A stretch of 64,000 nucleotides of DNA from Tyzzerella sp. (GTDB lineage: Bacteria; Bacillota; Clostridia; Lachnospirales; Anaerotignaceae): positions 73,313 through 137,312 of the forward strand of contig DXZA01000002.1 of the NCBI GenBank assembly GCA_019415525.1. Direction: 5' to 3'. Positions 18,032 through 27,425 of the stretch are shown here, piece after piece. The notes beneath the pieces are model-generated. The model was not told where the DNA came from and searched no databases. It worked only from the letters and a program-made list of their open reading frames with translations. Positions within the stretch are counted from its first letter, which is position 1. Each line of letters opens with the position of its first letter. The translations under genes were made by a program, and so were the position numbers.

Positions 18032-19186
18032 GTGGCAAAAAAAGTTAAGCAGCTTAAACCTAGGCCCAAGCAAAGACCAAAAAGAAAAAGAGCAGGACAA
18101 AAGCCACAAAGCTATGATTATACAATACTTTTTGTAGTTATAACACTTGTTTTTTTTGGTATTATTATGATATTTAGTTCAAGTTATTACTATGCTCTTA
18201 CAAATGCCGATTTTAACAATGATATGTACTATTTCCTAAAAAAACAAATTTTATGGGCTGTTTTGGGATTTATAGGAATGGCTATTACAATGCGTTTGCC
18301 TATTGTTATGTACAAAAGATTTTCATTTTTAGCATATGCTGTATCTAACATACTTCTTATGCTATTACCTTTTATAGGTACAGAAGCTAACGGGCAAAAG
18401 AGATGGATTTTTGGATTTCAGCCTTCAGAAGTTGCTAAAATTTCAATAATACTTTTTATGGCACATTACATATCTACACATAAAAATTGCTTGAAAGATT
18501 TAAAAGGATTTATTACAACAGGTATGATAGCAGGAATTCCTATTATATTAATTGCTATTTCAAACTTAAGTACAGCTATAGTTGTTACAGTTATTGCAGC
18601 AGCTATATTATTCGTTGCTAGTCCACAAATATGGTATTTTATAGTTGGTGGAATTATAGCAGGAATAGGTTGTGTTGTAGCAGTAGCTTTACCACAGTTT
18701 GCATATCGTTTTAGTCGTATAAAAGCATGGCTTGACCCGTTTTCTGATATGCTTGGAAATGGATACCAAATTGTACAAGGTCTTTATGCTGTCGCAAGTG
18801 GTGGTCTTTTTGGTTTGGGTCTTGGTCAAAGTAGACAGAAGACATTTATACCAGAACCATATACAGATATTATATTTACTATTATATGTGAAGAATTAGG
18901 TCTTGTTGGTGCTATTGTTGTAATAAGCCTTTTTGCTATACTTATATGGAGAGGTATAAAAATAGCATTAAATTCACCGGATATGTTTAATTGTCTTACA
19001 GCAGTTGGTATAACAACAATGATAGGTTTTCAATCACTTGTAAATATTGCAGTTGCTACCAATACAATACCTAATACAGGTCAGCCATTACCTTTTATAA
19101 GTTATGGTGGTACATCTTTGTTATTTACAATGGCATCAGCAGGAATACTTTTAAATATATCTAGATATTGTAAAACTGAAGAGTGA
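18032..19186 (+). CDS. spoVE: FtsW/SpoVE-family lipid II polymerase (SEDS protein)
   Basis: SEDS-family glycosyltransferase, 384 residues, with a basic N-terminal tail of about 30 residues and about ten membrane helices. Family landmarks: NGQKRWI near 117, the GNGYQIVQGLYAVASGG stretch near 243, PEPYTDIIF near 277, and LPFISYGGTS near 353. It polymerises lipid II together with a class B penicillin-binding protein, probably one of the two upstream. Position after murD matches spoVE of Bacillus, but a general FtsW role is equally possible. GTG start with GAGGTGA upstream. murG, murB, ftsQ and ftsZ do not follow. Confidence 0.9.
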   Translation: MAKKVKQLKPRPKQRPKRKRAGQKPQSYDYTILFVVITLVFFGIIMIFSSSYYYALTNADFNNDMYYFLKKQILWAVLGFIGMAITMRLPIVMYKRFSFLAYAVSNILLMLLPFIGTEANGQKRWIFGFQPSEVAKISIILFMAHYISTHKNCLKDLKGFITTGMIAGIPIILIAISNLSTAIVVTVIAAAILFVASPQIWYFIVGGIIAGIGCVVAVALPQFAYRFSRIKAWLDPFSDMLGNGYQIVQGLYAVASGGLFGLGLGQSRQKTFIPEPYTDIIFTIICEELGLVGAIVVISLFAILIWRGIKIALNSPDMFNCLTAVGITTMIGFQSLVNIAVATNTIPNTGQPLPFISYGGTSLLFTMASAGILLNISRYCKTEE

Positions 19187-19204
19187 TGAAAGTGAGGGTT
19201 AATT

Positions 19205-19597
19205 ATGGTATTTGAATTTTCATTGAAAACAACAAAAGCTAACGAATTTATTAATATTACAGGTAAGGTTAAAGAAGCTGTAATGGAAAGTAAAGTAAAT
19301 TCCGGTATTTGTGTTATATTTGTTCCACATACAACAGCAGGTGTTACAATAAATGAAAATGCAGACCCTGATGTTGTTAAAGATATGCTTATGGAACTTT
19401 CAAAAATTGTTCCAGAAGACAAAGAATATAGACATTTTGAAGGCAATTCATCAGCTCATATTAAAGCATCACTTATGGGTTCAAGTCAAACTGTAATTAT
19501 AGAAAATGGTGAATTAAAAGTAGGCACATGGCAAGGAATATATTTTACAGAGTTTGATGGACCTCGTACAAGAAAGTTTTTTGTAAAGGTTATATAA
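19205..19597 (+). CDS. YjbQ/UPF0047 family protein
   Basis: A 130-residue cytoplasmic protein of the YjbQ family. The family signature is complete: FVPHTTAGVTINE near residue 38, HFEGNSSAHIKASLMG near 79, and GTWQGIYFTEFDGPR near 109, with conserved histidines that resemble a metal site. Some members show weak thiamine-phosphate synthase activity; the true role is unknown. It lies 18 bases after spoVE with the same orientation and ends just before the valS T-box promoter, so it is probably the last gene of the wall-cluster transcript. Confidence 0.87.
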   Translation: MVFEFSLKTTKANEFINITGKVKEAVMESKVNSGICVIFVPHTTAGVTINENADPDVVKDMLMELSKIVPEDKEYRHFEGNSSAHIKASLMGSSQTVIIENGELKVGTWQGIYFTEFDGPRTRKFFVKVI

Positions 19598-19605
19598 TTT
19601 TGGTA

Positions 19606-19634
19606 TTGACAAAATCATAATGCTAAACTAAAAT
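19606..19634 (+). promoter_or_regulatory. Promoter of the valS T-box leader
   Basis: Consensus TTGACA (19606-19611) and TAAAAT (19629-19634), spaced by 17 bp, start a leader of about 280 nt before valS. Confidence 0.85.
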
Positions 19635-19640
19635 CAATTA

Positions 19641-19879
19641 TGATTATGATAAAAACTGTGAGCAGGAGGAGTATGCATATACAGCCCTCAGGGAGAAAGG
19701 TTCGTTGACTGTAAGACTTTTCGGGATATGTTATGTTGAAGGTAGCCTGTGAGTTTCTATATTGAAATTTTTAGTAGATATAGACGGGTTGTTCCGTTAA
19801 ATACTTTTAAGAGCCTGTTTGCAGGAATAAAGGTGGTACCGCGAGCTTTCGTCCTTTTTTAGACGAAGGCTCTTTTTTT
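19641..19879 (+). promoter_or_regulatory. T-box leader sensing uncharged tRNA-Val
   Basis: The T-box sequence AGGTGGTACCGCG is at 19831-19843. It is followed by a terminator stem of 11 bp (19843-19853 with 19862-19872) and a T run. Stem I is upstream; its specifier loop presents GTA (19742-19744) in the context GAAG-GTA-G, a valine codon that agrees with the downstream valS. Uncharged tRNA-Val should favour the antiterminator and allow valS transcription. Confidence 0.92.
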
Positions 19880-19925
19880 ATTCGGTACTGTTTTATCGTT
19901 AATAAAAATTTTTGGGAGGATAAAA

Positions 19926-22565
19926 ATGATAAAAGAATTAGCAAAAACATATGACCCTTCCATTGTAGAGGATAGACTTTACAGTGAATGGTTATCAAAA
20001 AAATATTTTCATACTGAAGTAGATAAAAGCAAAAAACCATATACAATAGTTATGCCACCTCCAAATATTACAGGTCAGCTTCATATGGGACATGCTCTTG
20101 ATAATACTATTCAGGATATACTTATTCGTTGGAAACGTATGTCAGGTTATAATGCACTTTGGATTCCAGGTATTGACCATGCAAGTATTTCAACAGAAGT
20201 TAAAGTTGTTCAGAAAATGCTTGATGAAGGTCTTACAAAAGAAGATGTTGGGCGTGAAGGCTTCCTTGAAAGAGCTTGGGCGTGGAAAGAAGAATATGGC
20301 GGAATTATACTCAATCAGCTTAGAAAAATGGGTAGTTCATGTGACTGGGATAGAGTAAGATTTACAATGGACGAAGGTTGCTCAGAAGCTGTTCTTGAAG
20401 TATTTACAAGACTTTATGATAAAGGTCTTATATATAGAGGCGAAAAAATAATCAACTGGTGTCCAAAATGTCAGACAACAATTTCTGATGCTGAGGTAAA
20501 CCATATTGATAAAGCAGGTCATTTCTGGCATATTAAATATCCAGTTGCTGGAACAGATGACTTTATGGAAATTGCAACAACAAGACCTGAAACAATGCTT
20601 GGAGATACTGCTGTTGCTGTTCACCCAGATGATGAAAGATATCAGAAATATATAGGAAAATCAGTTATACTTCCTATTGTTAATAAAGAAATTCCTGTTG
20701 TTGCTGATAGCTATGTTGATAGAGAATTTGGAACAGGTGTTGTTAAAATTACACCAGCTCATGACCCTAATGACTTTGAAGTTGGACTTCGTCACGACCT
20801 TCCAAGAATAAATATAATGAATGATGACGGAACACTTAATGAAAATGCAGGAGAATATAAAGGCCTTGATAGACTTGAAGCAAGAAAACTTATTGTTGAA
20901 AGACTTAAAGAAGAAGGATACCTTATAAAAATTGAAGATATTACTCATGCAGTAGGTGTTCATGAACGTTGTAATGAAGTTGTTGAACCTTTAATTAAAT
21001 TACAGTGGTTCGTAAAAATGGAAGAGCTTGCAAGACCTGCAATAGAAGCATACAAAAAAGAAGACATTCGTTTTATACCGGACCGTTTTGGAAAAACATA
21101 TCTTCATTGGCTTGAAAATATTCGTGACTGGTGTATTTCAAGACAGCTTTGGTGGGGTCATAGAATTCCTGCTTACTATTGTCAGGAATGTGGACATATT
21201 GAAGTTGCTAAAACAGCACCTGAAAAATGTTCAAAATGTGGTTCAACAAATCTTAAACAGGATGAAGATACACTTGATACATGGTTCTCATCAGCTTTAT
21301 GGCCATTCTCAACATTAGGCTGGCCAGAAAATACAGAAGAACTTCAGCAGTTCTATCCTACAAGTGTTCTTGTAACTGCTTATGATATTATATTCTTCTG
21401 GGTTGTTAGAATGGTATTCTCAGGTATTGAACAGATGGGAGAAATTCCATTTAAAGATGTATTTATACATGGTCTTATAAGAGATGACCAAGGACGTAAA
21501 TTCTCAAAATCTTTAGGAAATGGTATTGACCCACTTCAGGTTATTGATAAATACGGTGCTGACCCATTAAGACTTATGCTTATAACAGGAAATGCTCCTG
21601 GAAACGATATGAGATTTTATTGGGAAAGACTTGACGCAAGCCGTAACTTTGCAAATAAATTATGGAATGCATCAAGATTTGTTCTTATGAACCTTGAAGA
21701 TAAAGAATATAATGTTGAAGATATTAAACTTACATCAGCAGATAAATGGATTATTTCAAAAGTAAATACTCTTGCAAAAGAAGTTACAGAAAATATGGAA
21801 AGCTATGAACTTGGTCTTGCTGTTCAGAAAATCCATGATTTCCTTTGGGACGAATATTGTGACTGGTATATCGAAATGGTTAAACCTCGTCTTTACAATA
21901 AAGAAGATGAAACAAGAGATGCTGCTTTTTGGACACTTAAAACTGTTCTCATAAATGCTCTTAAACTTCTTCATCCTTATATGCCATTTATTACAGAAGA
22001 AATATTTACTCATATACAATCAGAAGAAGAAAGTATTATGATTTCTGATTGGCCTGTATTTAAAGATGAATGGAACTTTAAAACAAATGAAGAAGAAATT
22101 GACCTTGTTAAGGAAGCAGTAAGAAGTATAAGAAATATTCGTGCAGAAATGAATGTTGTTCCTTCAAAGAAAGCACAAGTTTTTGTTGTATCTTCTGATG
22201 AAAATACAAGAGAAATATTTGAAAAATCAAAAGTATTCTTCAAAACTCTTGCATATGCAAGTGATGTAACAGTTCAGGCTGATAAAACAGGAATTGAAGA
22301 TGATGCTGTTTCAGCTGTTATTCCAAATGCTGTAATTTATATGCCATTTGCAGAACTTGTTGATATTGCAAAAGAAATTGAAAGACTTGAAAAAGAAAAA
22401 GAAAAAATGCTTAAAGAGATTGAAAGAGTAGAAAAGAAACTCAGCAATCAAGGCTTTGTTGCAAAAGCACCTCAGAAAGTTATTGATGAGGAAAAAGCAA
22501 AAGGTGAAAAATATAAAGGAATTCTTGCACAAGTTGAAGAAAGACTTGCACAGATGAAAAAATAA
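19926..22565 (+). CDS. valS: Valyl-tRNA synthetase
   Basis: Class I aminoacyl-tRNA synthetase of 879 residues that charges tRNA-Val and edits misactivated threonine. The HIGH motif appears as HMGH in PPPNITGQLHMGH near residue 50; the KMSKS loop reads KFSKS (525-529), a variation seen in some ValRS. The editing domain (TTRPETMLGDTAV) is at about 218-230. A CxxC...CxxC zinc-ribbon-like insertion is at about 419-440, and the C-terminal 60 residues form the usual ValRS coiled coil. GGGAGGA precedes the ATG. Expression is controlled by the T-box. Confidence 0.97.
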   Translation: MIKELAKTYDPSIVEDRLYSEWLSKKYFHTEVDKSKKPYTIVMPPPNITGQLHMGHALDNTIQDILIRWKRMSGYNALWIPGIDHASISTEVKVVQKMLDEGLTKEDVGREGFLERAWAWKEEYGGIILNQLRKMGSSCDWDRVRFTMDEGCSEAVLEVFTRLYDKGLIYRGEKIINWCPKCQTTISDAEVNHIDKAGHFWHIKYPVAGTDDFMEIATTRPETMLGDTAVAVHPDDERYQKYIGKSVILPIVNKEIPVVADSYVDREFGTGVVKITPAHDPNDFEVGLRHDLPRINIMNDDGTLNENAGEYKGLDRLEARKLIVERLKEEGYLIKIEDITHAVGVHERCNEVVEPLIKLQWFVKMEELARPAIEAYKKEDIRFIPDRFGKTYLHWLENIRDWCISRQLWWGHRIPAYYCQECGHIEVAKTAPEKCSKCGSTNLKQDEDTLDTWFSSALWPFSTLGWPENTEELQQFYPTSVLVTAYDIIFFWVVRMVFSGIEQMGEIPFKDVFIHGLIRDDQGRKFSKSLGNGIDPLQVIDKYGADPLRLMLITGNAPGNDMRFYWERLDASRNFANKLWNASRFVLMNLEDKEYNVEDIKLTSADKWIISKVNTLAKEVTENMESYELGLAVQKIHDFLWDEYCDWYIEMVKPRLYNKEDETRDAAFWTLKTVLINALKLLHPYMPFITEEIFTHIQSEEESIMISDWPVFKDEWNFKTNEEEIDLVKEAVRSIRNIRAEMNVVPSKKAQVFVVSSDENTREIFEKSKVFFKTLAYASDVTVQADKTGIEDDAVSAVIPNAVIYMPFAELVDIAKEIERLEKEKEKMLKEIERVEKKLSNQGFVAKAPQKVIDEEKAKGEKYKGILAQVEERLAQMKK

Positions 22566-22573
22566 TAATTTAG

Positions 22574-22603
22574 AGGTATGGGATTTTATCCCATACCTTT
22601 TTT
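22574..22603 (+). terminator. Intrinsic terminator after valS
   Basis: AGGTATGGGAT/ATCCCATACCT hairpin followed by TTTTTT. Confidence 0.9.
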
Positions 22604-22671
22604 ATTTAAGAAAAATTTAATGGTTATTGATATGTGTTTTTTATAAAATTAATTATAGTAGGAGGTGAAAT

Positions 22672-23835
22672 ATGAATTTAAGTGACAAAATTAAAAATAC
22701 TCTTAATAAAATAGGAATTAAAGACTTTGAAAATCCTCTTTTTTATAATGGTAATATTAGTTTGCGTTTTGGTATATCAGAAGATGAAGACATTGAACAT
22801 TTTTTAAAGTTTGATGATGAAGAAAGTATTGTAAACCCTGAATTTATAAAAAATACTGCAAATAAAGCATATAGTATATTTAAAAATTTAGAAAATACAT
22901 TTGATATTTTAAGAATAGATATTATATATGATGATAATGAATATGCTGAAATAATAAAAGAAATATGTGATGTATTAAAAATTAATGAGCCTGATGAAAT
23001 AGTTTCAGATAAAGTTATTTTAGAAGATGATGAAGTTTTTAAAAGAAAACAGCTTATTTGGAATTTAGATAATACTAAAATAGATTATTATAATGCTATA
23101 ACTGAAATTGCTAAAACAGATTTTGGAGGCTGTCAATATTTATGTTATTATGTTTATTTTATTGACACATTAAATAATATTGTTTTAAATATGTATGATG
23201 ATAGAGGCCTTGATATTATATCTGATAACAGAGAAATGCTTTATCACTTATATAAAAAGTATAATAAATATATACTTGATTATGACCGAGAAAAAACTGA
23301 CGAATTATTTAAAAATATAAAATATGTAAAAGATTTTGAAATAACAATATTTGATTTTTATTGGATAAATGGTGAAAAAGATAATAAAGAAGATTTGTGT
23401 TTGCATGGTGATATATCTGTAAAAATAGAAGAAGAAATATTAAGCTATTCTTGCTGTGTAAGTGCTTCTGCTTTACGTATGCTTGAAACATTAGAAAAAG
23501 ACCATTATATAACAAATACAGGAGAACAGATGATGCCTTGTTGTGGTCATAGTATGTTTGCAGATGAAAATCTAGAAAATGTTTATATAAGTGGCTGTGA
23601 TAATGGTATAGATTATGAAGTTATACATAATGGTGATTATATTATCATAAAAACAGAAAATGGTGAAAGTCATAAAATAAATTTTTATGAATATAAAAAA
23701 GAAGTAATTAATTTTGCAGAAAGTGTAGAAAAATTTTATAATAAATGTTCTGAAAAAATATTACCAGAATGTGAGTTTGAAAGAAATGGATATATAGCAT
23801 TTTGGAATGAATGGAAAAGACTTATAAAAAAATAA
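22672..23835 (+). CDS. DUF3885 protein fused to an uncharacterised C-terminal domain
   Basis: Soluble acidic protein of 387 residues. Residues about 1-215 follow the DUF3885 pattern: NPLFYNGNISLRFGI at the start, then a long middle, then YYVYFID, MYDDRGLDII and YNKYILDYDRE. Residues about 215-387 form a second domain with CCGHSMF and a closing GYIAFWNEW. No catalytic motif can be named. The second domain has the character of small immunity-type proteins, but this is only an impression. The gene is monocistronic, with AGGAGGTGA before the ATG and terminators on both sides. It contains many Cys residues for a cytoplasmic protein. Confidence 0.65.
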   Translation: MNLSDKIKNTLNKIGIKDFENPLFYNGNISLRFGISEDEDIEHFLKFDDEESIVNPEFIKNTANKAYSIFKNLENTFDILRIDIIYDDNEYAEIIKEICDVLKINEPDEIVSDKVILEDDEVFKRKQLIWNLDNTKIDYYNAITEIAKTDFGGCQYLCYYVYFIDTLNNIVLNMYDDRGLDIISDNREMLYHLYKKYNKYILDYDREKTDELFKNIKYVKDFEITIFDFYWINGEKDNKEDLCLHGDISVKIEEEILSYSCCVSASALRMLETLEKDHYITNTGEQMMPCCGHSMFADENLENVYISGCDNGIDYEVIHNGDYIIIKTENGESHKINFYEYKKEVINFAESVEKFYNKCSEKILPECEFERNGYIAFWNEWKRLIKK

Positions 23836-23861
23836 AAGCTATCCTTATGGATAGCTTTTTT
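23834..23861. terminator. Bidirectional terminator between convergent genes
   Basis: AAAAGCTATCC/GGATAGCTTTT with a TTAT loop. It starts inside the stop codon of the DUF3885 gene and serves the convergent aminotransferase gene as well. Confidence 0.88.
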
Positions 23862-23864
23862 AGT

Positions 23865-24959
23865 TTATTCAACTATTTTTTTAAGTTCTGATAAAAGTTT
23901 TTCATTTTGCTCCGGATTAAGTATACAAAATCTTAAATATGAGTTATCTAAGAATGTAAAACTTTCTGCGTCTCTTATGAGCATTTTTTGTTTTATAAGT
24001 GTGTCAAATATTTCAGCAGAGTTTGTTTTATCTGTCATAAGTTTAAGCAATATAAAGTTTGAACATGAAGGATATGATTTTATATTATTCCAATTTGAAA
24101 GTTCTGCAAAGGCTTTTTTTCTTTCGTCTGATATAAGTTTTTTTGATTTTGATATAAAATCTTTATCTTTAAAAAGTCGTTCTCCTGCAAAAGCTGCAAA
24201 TACATTTACTGACCAAGGGTCTTGAACAGATATAAGTGTATTAAGAAATTTTTCATTACTACATATACCATAGCCAAGACGTATTCCAGGAGCAGCAAAA
24301 AATTTTGATATCCCTCTAATTACAAAAACATTATCAAATTCTTCTACAAGTGGAATAGTACATATTTCATCTATATTATCACTAAACTCAATATATGTTT
24401 CATCAACCATTACAAATGTATTATTGTTTTTACAATGTGAAAGTATTTTTCTCATTTGTGTAGTTGTAATAGCTGTTCCTGTAGGATTATTAGGATTACA
24501 TATTATAAGCATTCCTACTTTTTCTGTAAGCTCATTAATAAGATTTGTAATATTTATTTCAAAATTTTCATCTTCTTTTAAAGGAAAATATCTGAAATCA
24601 CTTCCGCAAATAGAAGCTTCTCTTTCATATTCAGAATATGCAGGCCCTATGATTATAGTTTCTCTTGCGTTTGCTGTTTTTATAAATGTAGAAATAAGTT
24701 CTGTTGAACCATTTCCAACAACTATATGTTTGGGATTAGCACCTGTATAACTACCTATGCTTTCTTTTAAAGCAGTATATCGTTTATCAGGATATTTTGT
24801 TACTATATCAACATTTTCAGCAATAGCTTTTTTTACACTTTCGGGAAAACCAAGAGGATTTATATTTCCACTAAAATCCCATATTTCATCTTTTGGTATA
24901 CCATAAAGTTTTTCTATTGCATCTAAATCTCCTCCATGTTGATGCATAAGATTGTTCAT
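23865..24959 (-). CDS. PLP-dependent aminotransferase, CobD/HisC-like
   Basis: Fold-type I PLP enzyme of 364 residues. The opening HGGDLDAIEKLYG...DFSGNINPLG is characteristic of CobD-type (L-threonine-O-3-phosphate decarboxylase) and related HisC-like proteins. PLP contacts are visible: NPNNPTGT near 155, DETYIEF near 188, and the Schiff-base lysine in SKFFAAPGIRLGYG near 219-232. CobD acts in cobalamin side-chain synthesis, but no other cobalamin gene is nearby, so a histidinol-phosphate or other aminotransferase activity is equally possible. It lies 23 bases downstream of the pRiA4b-ORF3-like gene and is probably cotranscribed. Confidence 0.75.
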   Translation of the reverse strand: MNNLMHQHGGDLDAIEKLYGIPKDEIWDFSGNINPLGFPESVKKAIAENVDIVTKYPDKRYTALKESIGSYTGANPKHIVVGNGSTELISTFIKTANARETIIIGPAYSEYEREASICGSDFRYFPLKEDENFEINITNLINELTEKVGMLIICNPNNPTGTAITTTQMRKILSHCKNNNTFVMVDETYIEFSDNIDEICTIPLVEEFDNVFVIRGISKFFAAPGIRLGYGICSNEKFLNTLISVQDPWSVNVFAAFAGERLFKDKDFISKSKKLISDERKKAFAELSNWNNIKSYPSCSNFILLKLMTDKTNSAEIFDTLIKQKMLIRDAESFTFLDNSYLRFCILNPEQNEKLLSELKKIVE

Positions 24960-24982
24960 TTTTAATTACCTCTTTTCCAATT

Positions 24983-26566
24983 TTAGATAAGTTCTAAATC
25001 TTCTTCTTCTTTTGTAATATTTATACTTTGAGCTTTTATTCTTGGATAAACAATTTTACTATTTTTTTTGTTTATACCTATACATTCTATATTAAGTGTA
25101 AGTTCTCTTTCTTTTGTAGGATTAAATGTAAATATATCACCTATATTTAAGTTTATATCTGAAAGTTTATATTTTTCTGTTTTATTAAGAGATGGTCTTT
25201 TAGAAAATGCTGATATATATTCAACAGGAAAGTTATTATTATCTTTTATTATAAAGCTATAATCAAAAATATTTTCAAATGCAAAACATACACATATTTC
25301 ACTACCTAAATCTTCAAGAGATAATGTATCAACAACTTCTATTGTTTTCCATAAACTTTCATTATTATTGTACCATATATTAAATTCATAAATATTATTT
25401 TTTCTTGCTTCTTCTGCTTCTCTTGCTTTTACAAGTTTAAGTTGATTATGTTCAAATGTTACAGCTTCAACTATATCATTAAAGTGTAATTTTTTAGGCA
25501 TATCAGGCATAAATTTTTTACCATCAGAATAGCCATAAATAAGTTTTTTACCCATTGAAGTTATTTTATAATAGGAGCAAGGTGAAAAAACTTCAAGTCC
25601 TGTATCTTTTTTTAGAGTTAATATTTCTGCAAGAGAATTTATAGAGTTTTTAAAATCCATACCATTTGAATAAAATGGTTCTGTTATTTTTAAATAGCTG
25701 CTAAATACTGTCATAAAATATTTATCTATTATAATACCAATATAAAATGTAGATGAAAGTATAGCTGTGTCATAAGGAGTAAGATTATTATTTTCTGAAG
25801 CTGCCCATATTTTTTCTATATTAATACCTATTGATGAATATATTTTTTCGAAAATATCATCTGTAGAAATAGGTGTTTGAAGTAATTTATATATTGTTTC
25901 AAATGAAACTTTGGAATGTATTGCTTCAAAAAGTTTTGATATTTTTTCAGCACATATTTTTATGCTTTCATCTATTATAATATGTAAAAGTGTTTCATTA
26001 TCTTTTTTAAAGAATGAGTCAGCAGAATTAGAAAGTTGTACTCTATATGAGTGTATTGAAACAAGTTTATTTAAAAGACCAAACCTTTCTAAAAGACAAA
26101 AAAGATATTCAGCATAAAAAGGGTCTTTAAGAGAAAGATTATTAGCTATTTCTAAAGCATATTCTTTTGTTACAATACCTTTTTCTGTTGTTGGTGCATC
26201 AGGTAGACACATTTTAGCAACAGTTTTTAAATCATCTATTAATGGATGATTTTCTATTGTATAAATAATACCTTCATATATAAATTTATTTTTACCTCTT
26301 TTTGTTTTATCAATAGAAAGATTAATTGTAAAAATAGAATTTTCTAGGCTTTCAACAGTATCAGATACACTTATTATATTTGCTGGTGAAAGTATTGTAT
26401 TTTCAACAATAGTTCCATAATACCATTTTCTGAAAAGAGTAGGTGCAAGATTTAATATATCTTCTTTTACATCGCTTTCCATAAATGTATATATTTCATC
26501 GAAATTTTCTGAGAAAATTTCAGTTATTTTATTAATTTGTTCTGTCAATTCTATTTTTTTAATCAT
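24983..26566 (-). CDS. Large protein with a C-terminal pRiA4b ORF3-like domain
   Basis: Protein of 527 residues of unknown function. Residues about 1-370 are helical and not recognised. The C-terminal part, from about 400, resembles the pRiA4b ORF3-like family: an opening beta strand with LWKTIEVVDTLSLEDL, a middle YSFIIKDNN, then LSDINLNIGDIFTF and LTLNIECIG. The start is taken at the ATG at 26566, which has GGAGCAG upstream and its own promoter; a longer frame running to 26743 would overlap the divergent HAD gene. Members of this family occur alone, on plasmids and next to SEC-C or metal-binding domains; no such domain is seen here. Confidence 0.55.
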   Translation of the reverse strand: MIKKIELTEQINKITEIFSENFDEIYTFMESDVKEDILNLAPTLFRKWYYGTIVENTILSPANIISVSDTVESLENSIFTINLSIDKTKRGKNKFIYEGIIYTIENHPLIDDLKTVAKMCLPDAPTTEKGIVTKEYALEIANNLSLKDPFYAEYLFCLLERFGLLNKLVSIHSYRVQLSNSADSFFKKDNETLLHIIIDESIKICAEKISKLFEAIHSKVSFETIYKLLQTPISTDDIFEKIYSSIGINIEKIWAASENNNLTPYDTAILSSTFYIGIIIDKYFMTVFSSYLKITEPFYSNGMDFKNSINSLAEILTLKKDTGLEVFSPCSYYKITSMGKKLIYGYSDGKKFMPDMPKKLHFNDIVEAVTFEHNQLKLVKAREAEEARKNNIYEFNIWYNNNESLWKTIEVVDTLSLEDLGSEICVCFAFENIFDYSFIIKDNNNFPVEYISAFSKRPSLNKTEKYKLSDINLNIGDIFTFNPTKERELTLNIECIGINKKNSKIVYPRIKAQSINITKEEEDLELI

Positions 26567-26597
26567 TATAATTCTGCTCCTTATAAATATTAAATTA

Positions 26598-26625
26598 ATT
26601 TTATCAGATTTTAAAAAATTATCAA
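26598..26625 (-). promoter_or_regulatory. Promoter of the pRiA4b-ORF3-like gene
   Basis: Read on the minus strand: TTGATA (26625-26620), 16 bp, then TAAAAT (26603-26598) preceded by TGA as an extended -10. It is divergent from the HAD-gene promoter. Confidence 0.6.
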
Positions 26626-26673
26626 TAAAAAGACATAATATATTTTTATTGCTGTTAAATTTAGTTAATAAAC

Positions 26674-26701
26674 TTGATTTTTGTATTATTGTTGATAAAA
26701 T
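26674..26701 (+). promoter_or_regulatory. Promoter of the HAD phosphatase gene
   Basis: TTGATT (26674-26679) and TAAAAT (26696-26701), spaced by 16 bp, with TGA before the -10 (extended -10). Confidence 0.55.
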
Positions 26702-26736
26702 AATAAAAAATACATTTGTAAAAGGAGATAAATATA

Positions 26737-27369
26737 ATGGCATTTATATTTGACCTAGACGGTACTTTAATAGATTCTATGAATGTATGGGTTAAGGCTG
26801 ATAGAAATTTTCTTGGGAAATTTGGAATTGTACCTGATGAAGAATATAATAAAAAAATAAGCTCTCTTACTTTTACAGAGGGCGTTAAATATATAAAATC
26901 AAGATATAATATTGAAATGTCTTTAGATGAAATAATGAATGAGCTTTATAATTTGGCTTATGATGAATATGCCAATAATATAGATTTAAAAGAACATGTT
27001 TTTGAATTTATTAAAAAAGCTAAACAAAAAAATATAAAAATGGGAATTGCTACTTCTTGTATAAAAGATATGTGTTTTGCAGTTTTAAAACGAAATAATA
27101 TATATGAATATTTTGATGCTTTTATGTTTTCTGATGAAATAGGTGTTAATAAAACATTTCCTGATATATATATAGAAACAGCAAAAAAGCTTGGAGAAGA
27201 TATTAAAAAATGCGTTATATTTGAAGACTCATTACATGCAGCCCAAGGTGCAAAAAAATCAGGTGCATATGTTGTAGGTGTATATGATGAATTTTCAAAA
27301 TATAATAAAGAAAAAATGACAAATATTTGCGATGAATATATACATGCATTTAATGAATTTTCAATATAA
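26737..27369 (+). CDS. HAD-superfamily phosphatase (beta-phosphoglucomutase-like)
   Basis: Haloacid dehalogenase-type hydrolase of 210 residues. Motif I is FDLDGTLIDS (nucleophile Asp6, acid/base Asp8), followed by a helical cap of about 70 residues. Motif II is ATSC near 104, motif III the Lys in NKTFPDIY near 141, and motif IV FEDS near 161. The architecture is the IA subfamily that includes beta-phosphoglucomutases and sugar or nucleotide phosphatases; the substrate cannot be told. AAAGGAGA precedes the ATG. It has its own promoter and stands alone, divergent from its neighbour. Confidence 0.85.
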   Translation: MAFIFDLDGTLIDSMNVWVKADRNFLGKFGIVPDEEYNKKISSLTFTEGVKYIKSRYNIEMSLDEIMNELYNLAYDEYANNIDLKEHVFEFIKKAKQKNIKMGIATSCIKDMCFAVLKRNNIYEYFDAFMFSDEIGVNKTFPDIYIETAKKLGEDIKKCVIFEDSLHAAQGAKKSGAYVVGVYDEFSKYNKEKMTNICDEYIHAFNEFSI

Positions 27370-27402
27370 ATGAATAAAAGTACTACATAAATATAAAAAA
27401 AT

Positions 27403-27425
27403 TAAGTATTTTATAATTAATACTT
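27403..27425. repeat. Inverted repeat overlapping the -35 of the pheB-hom-thrB-lysC promoter
   Basis: AAGTATT and AATACTT arms are separated by 8 nt (TTATAATT, itself nearly palindromic). The right arm runs into the TTGAAT -35 element, the place expected for a repressor site. It is not followed by T residues, so it is not a terminator. Confidence 0.4.

Noticed and set aside
26567..26743. N-terminal extension of the pRiA4b-ORF3-like frame
   Set aside because: It covers both divergent promoters and the start of the HAD gene; the ATG at 26566 has a good ribosome binding site.
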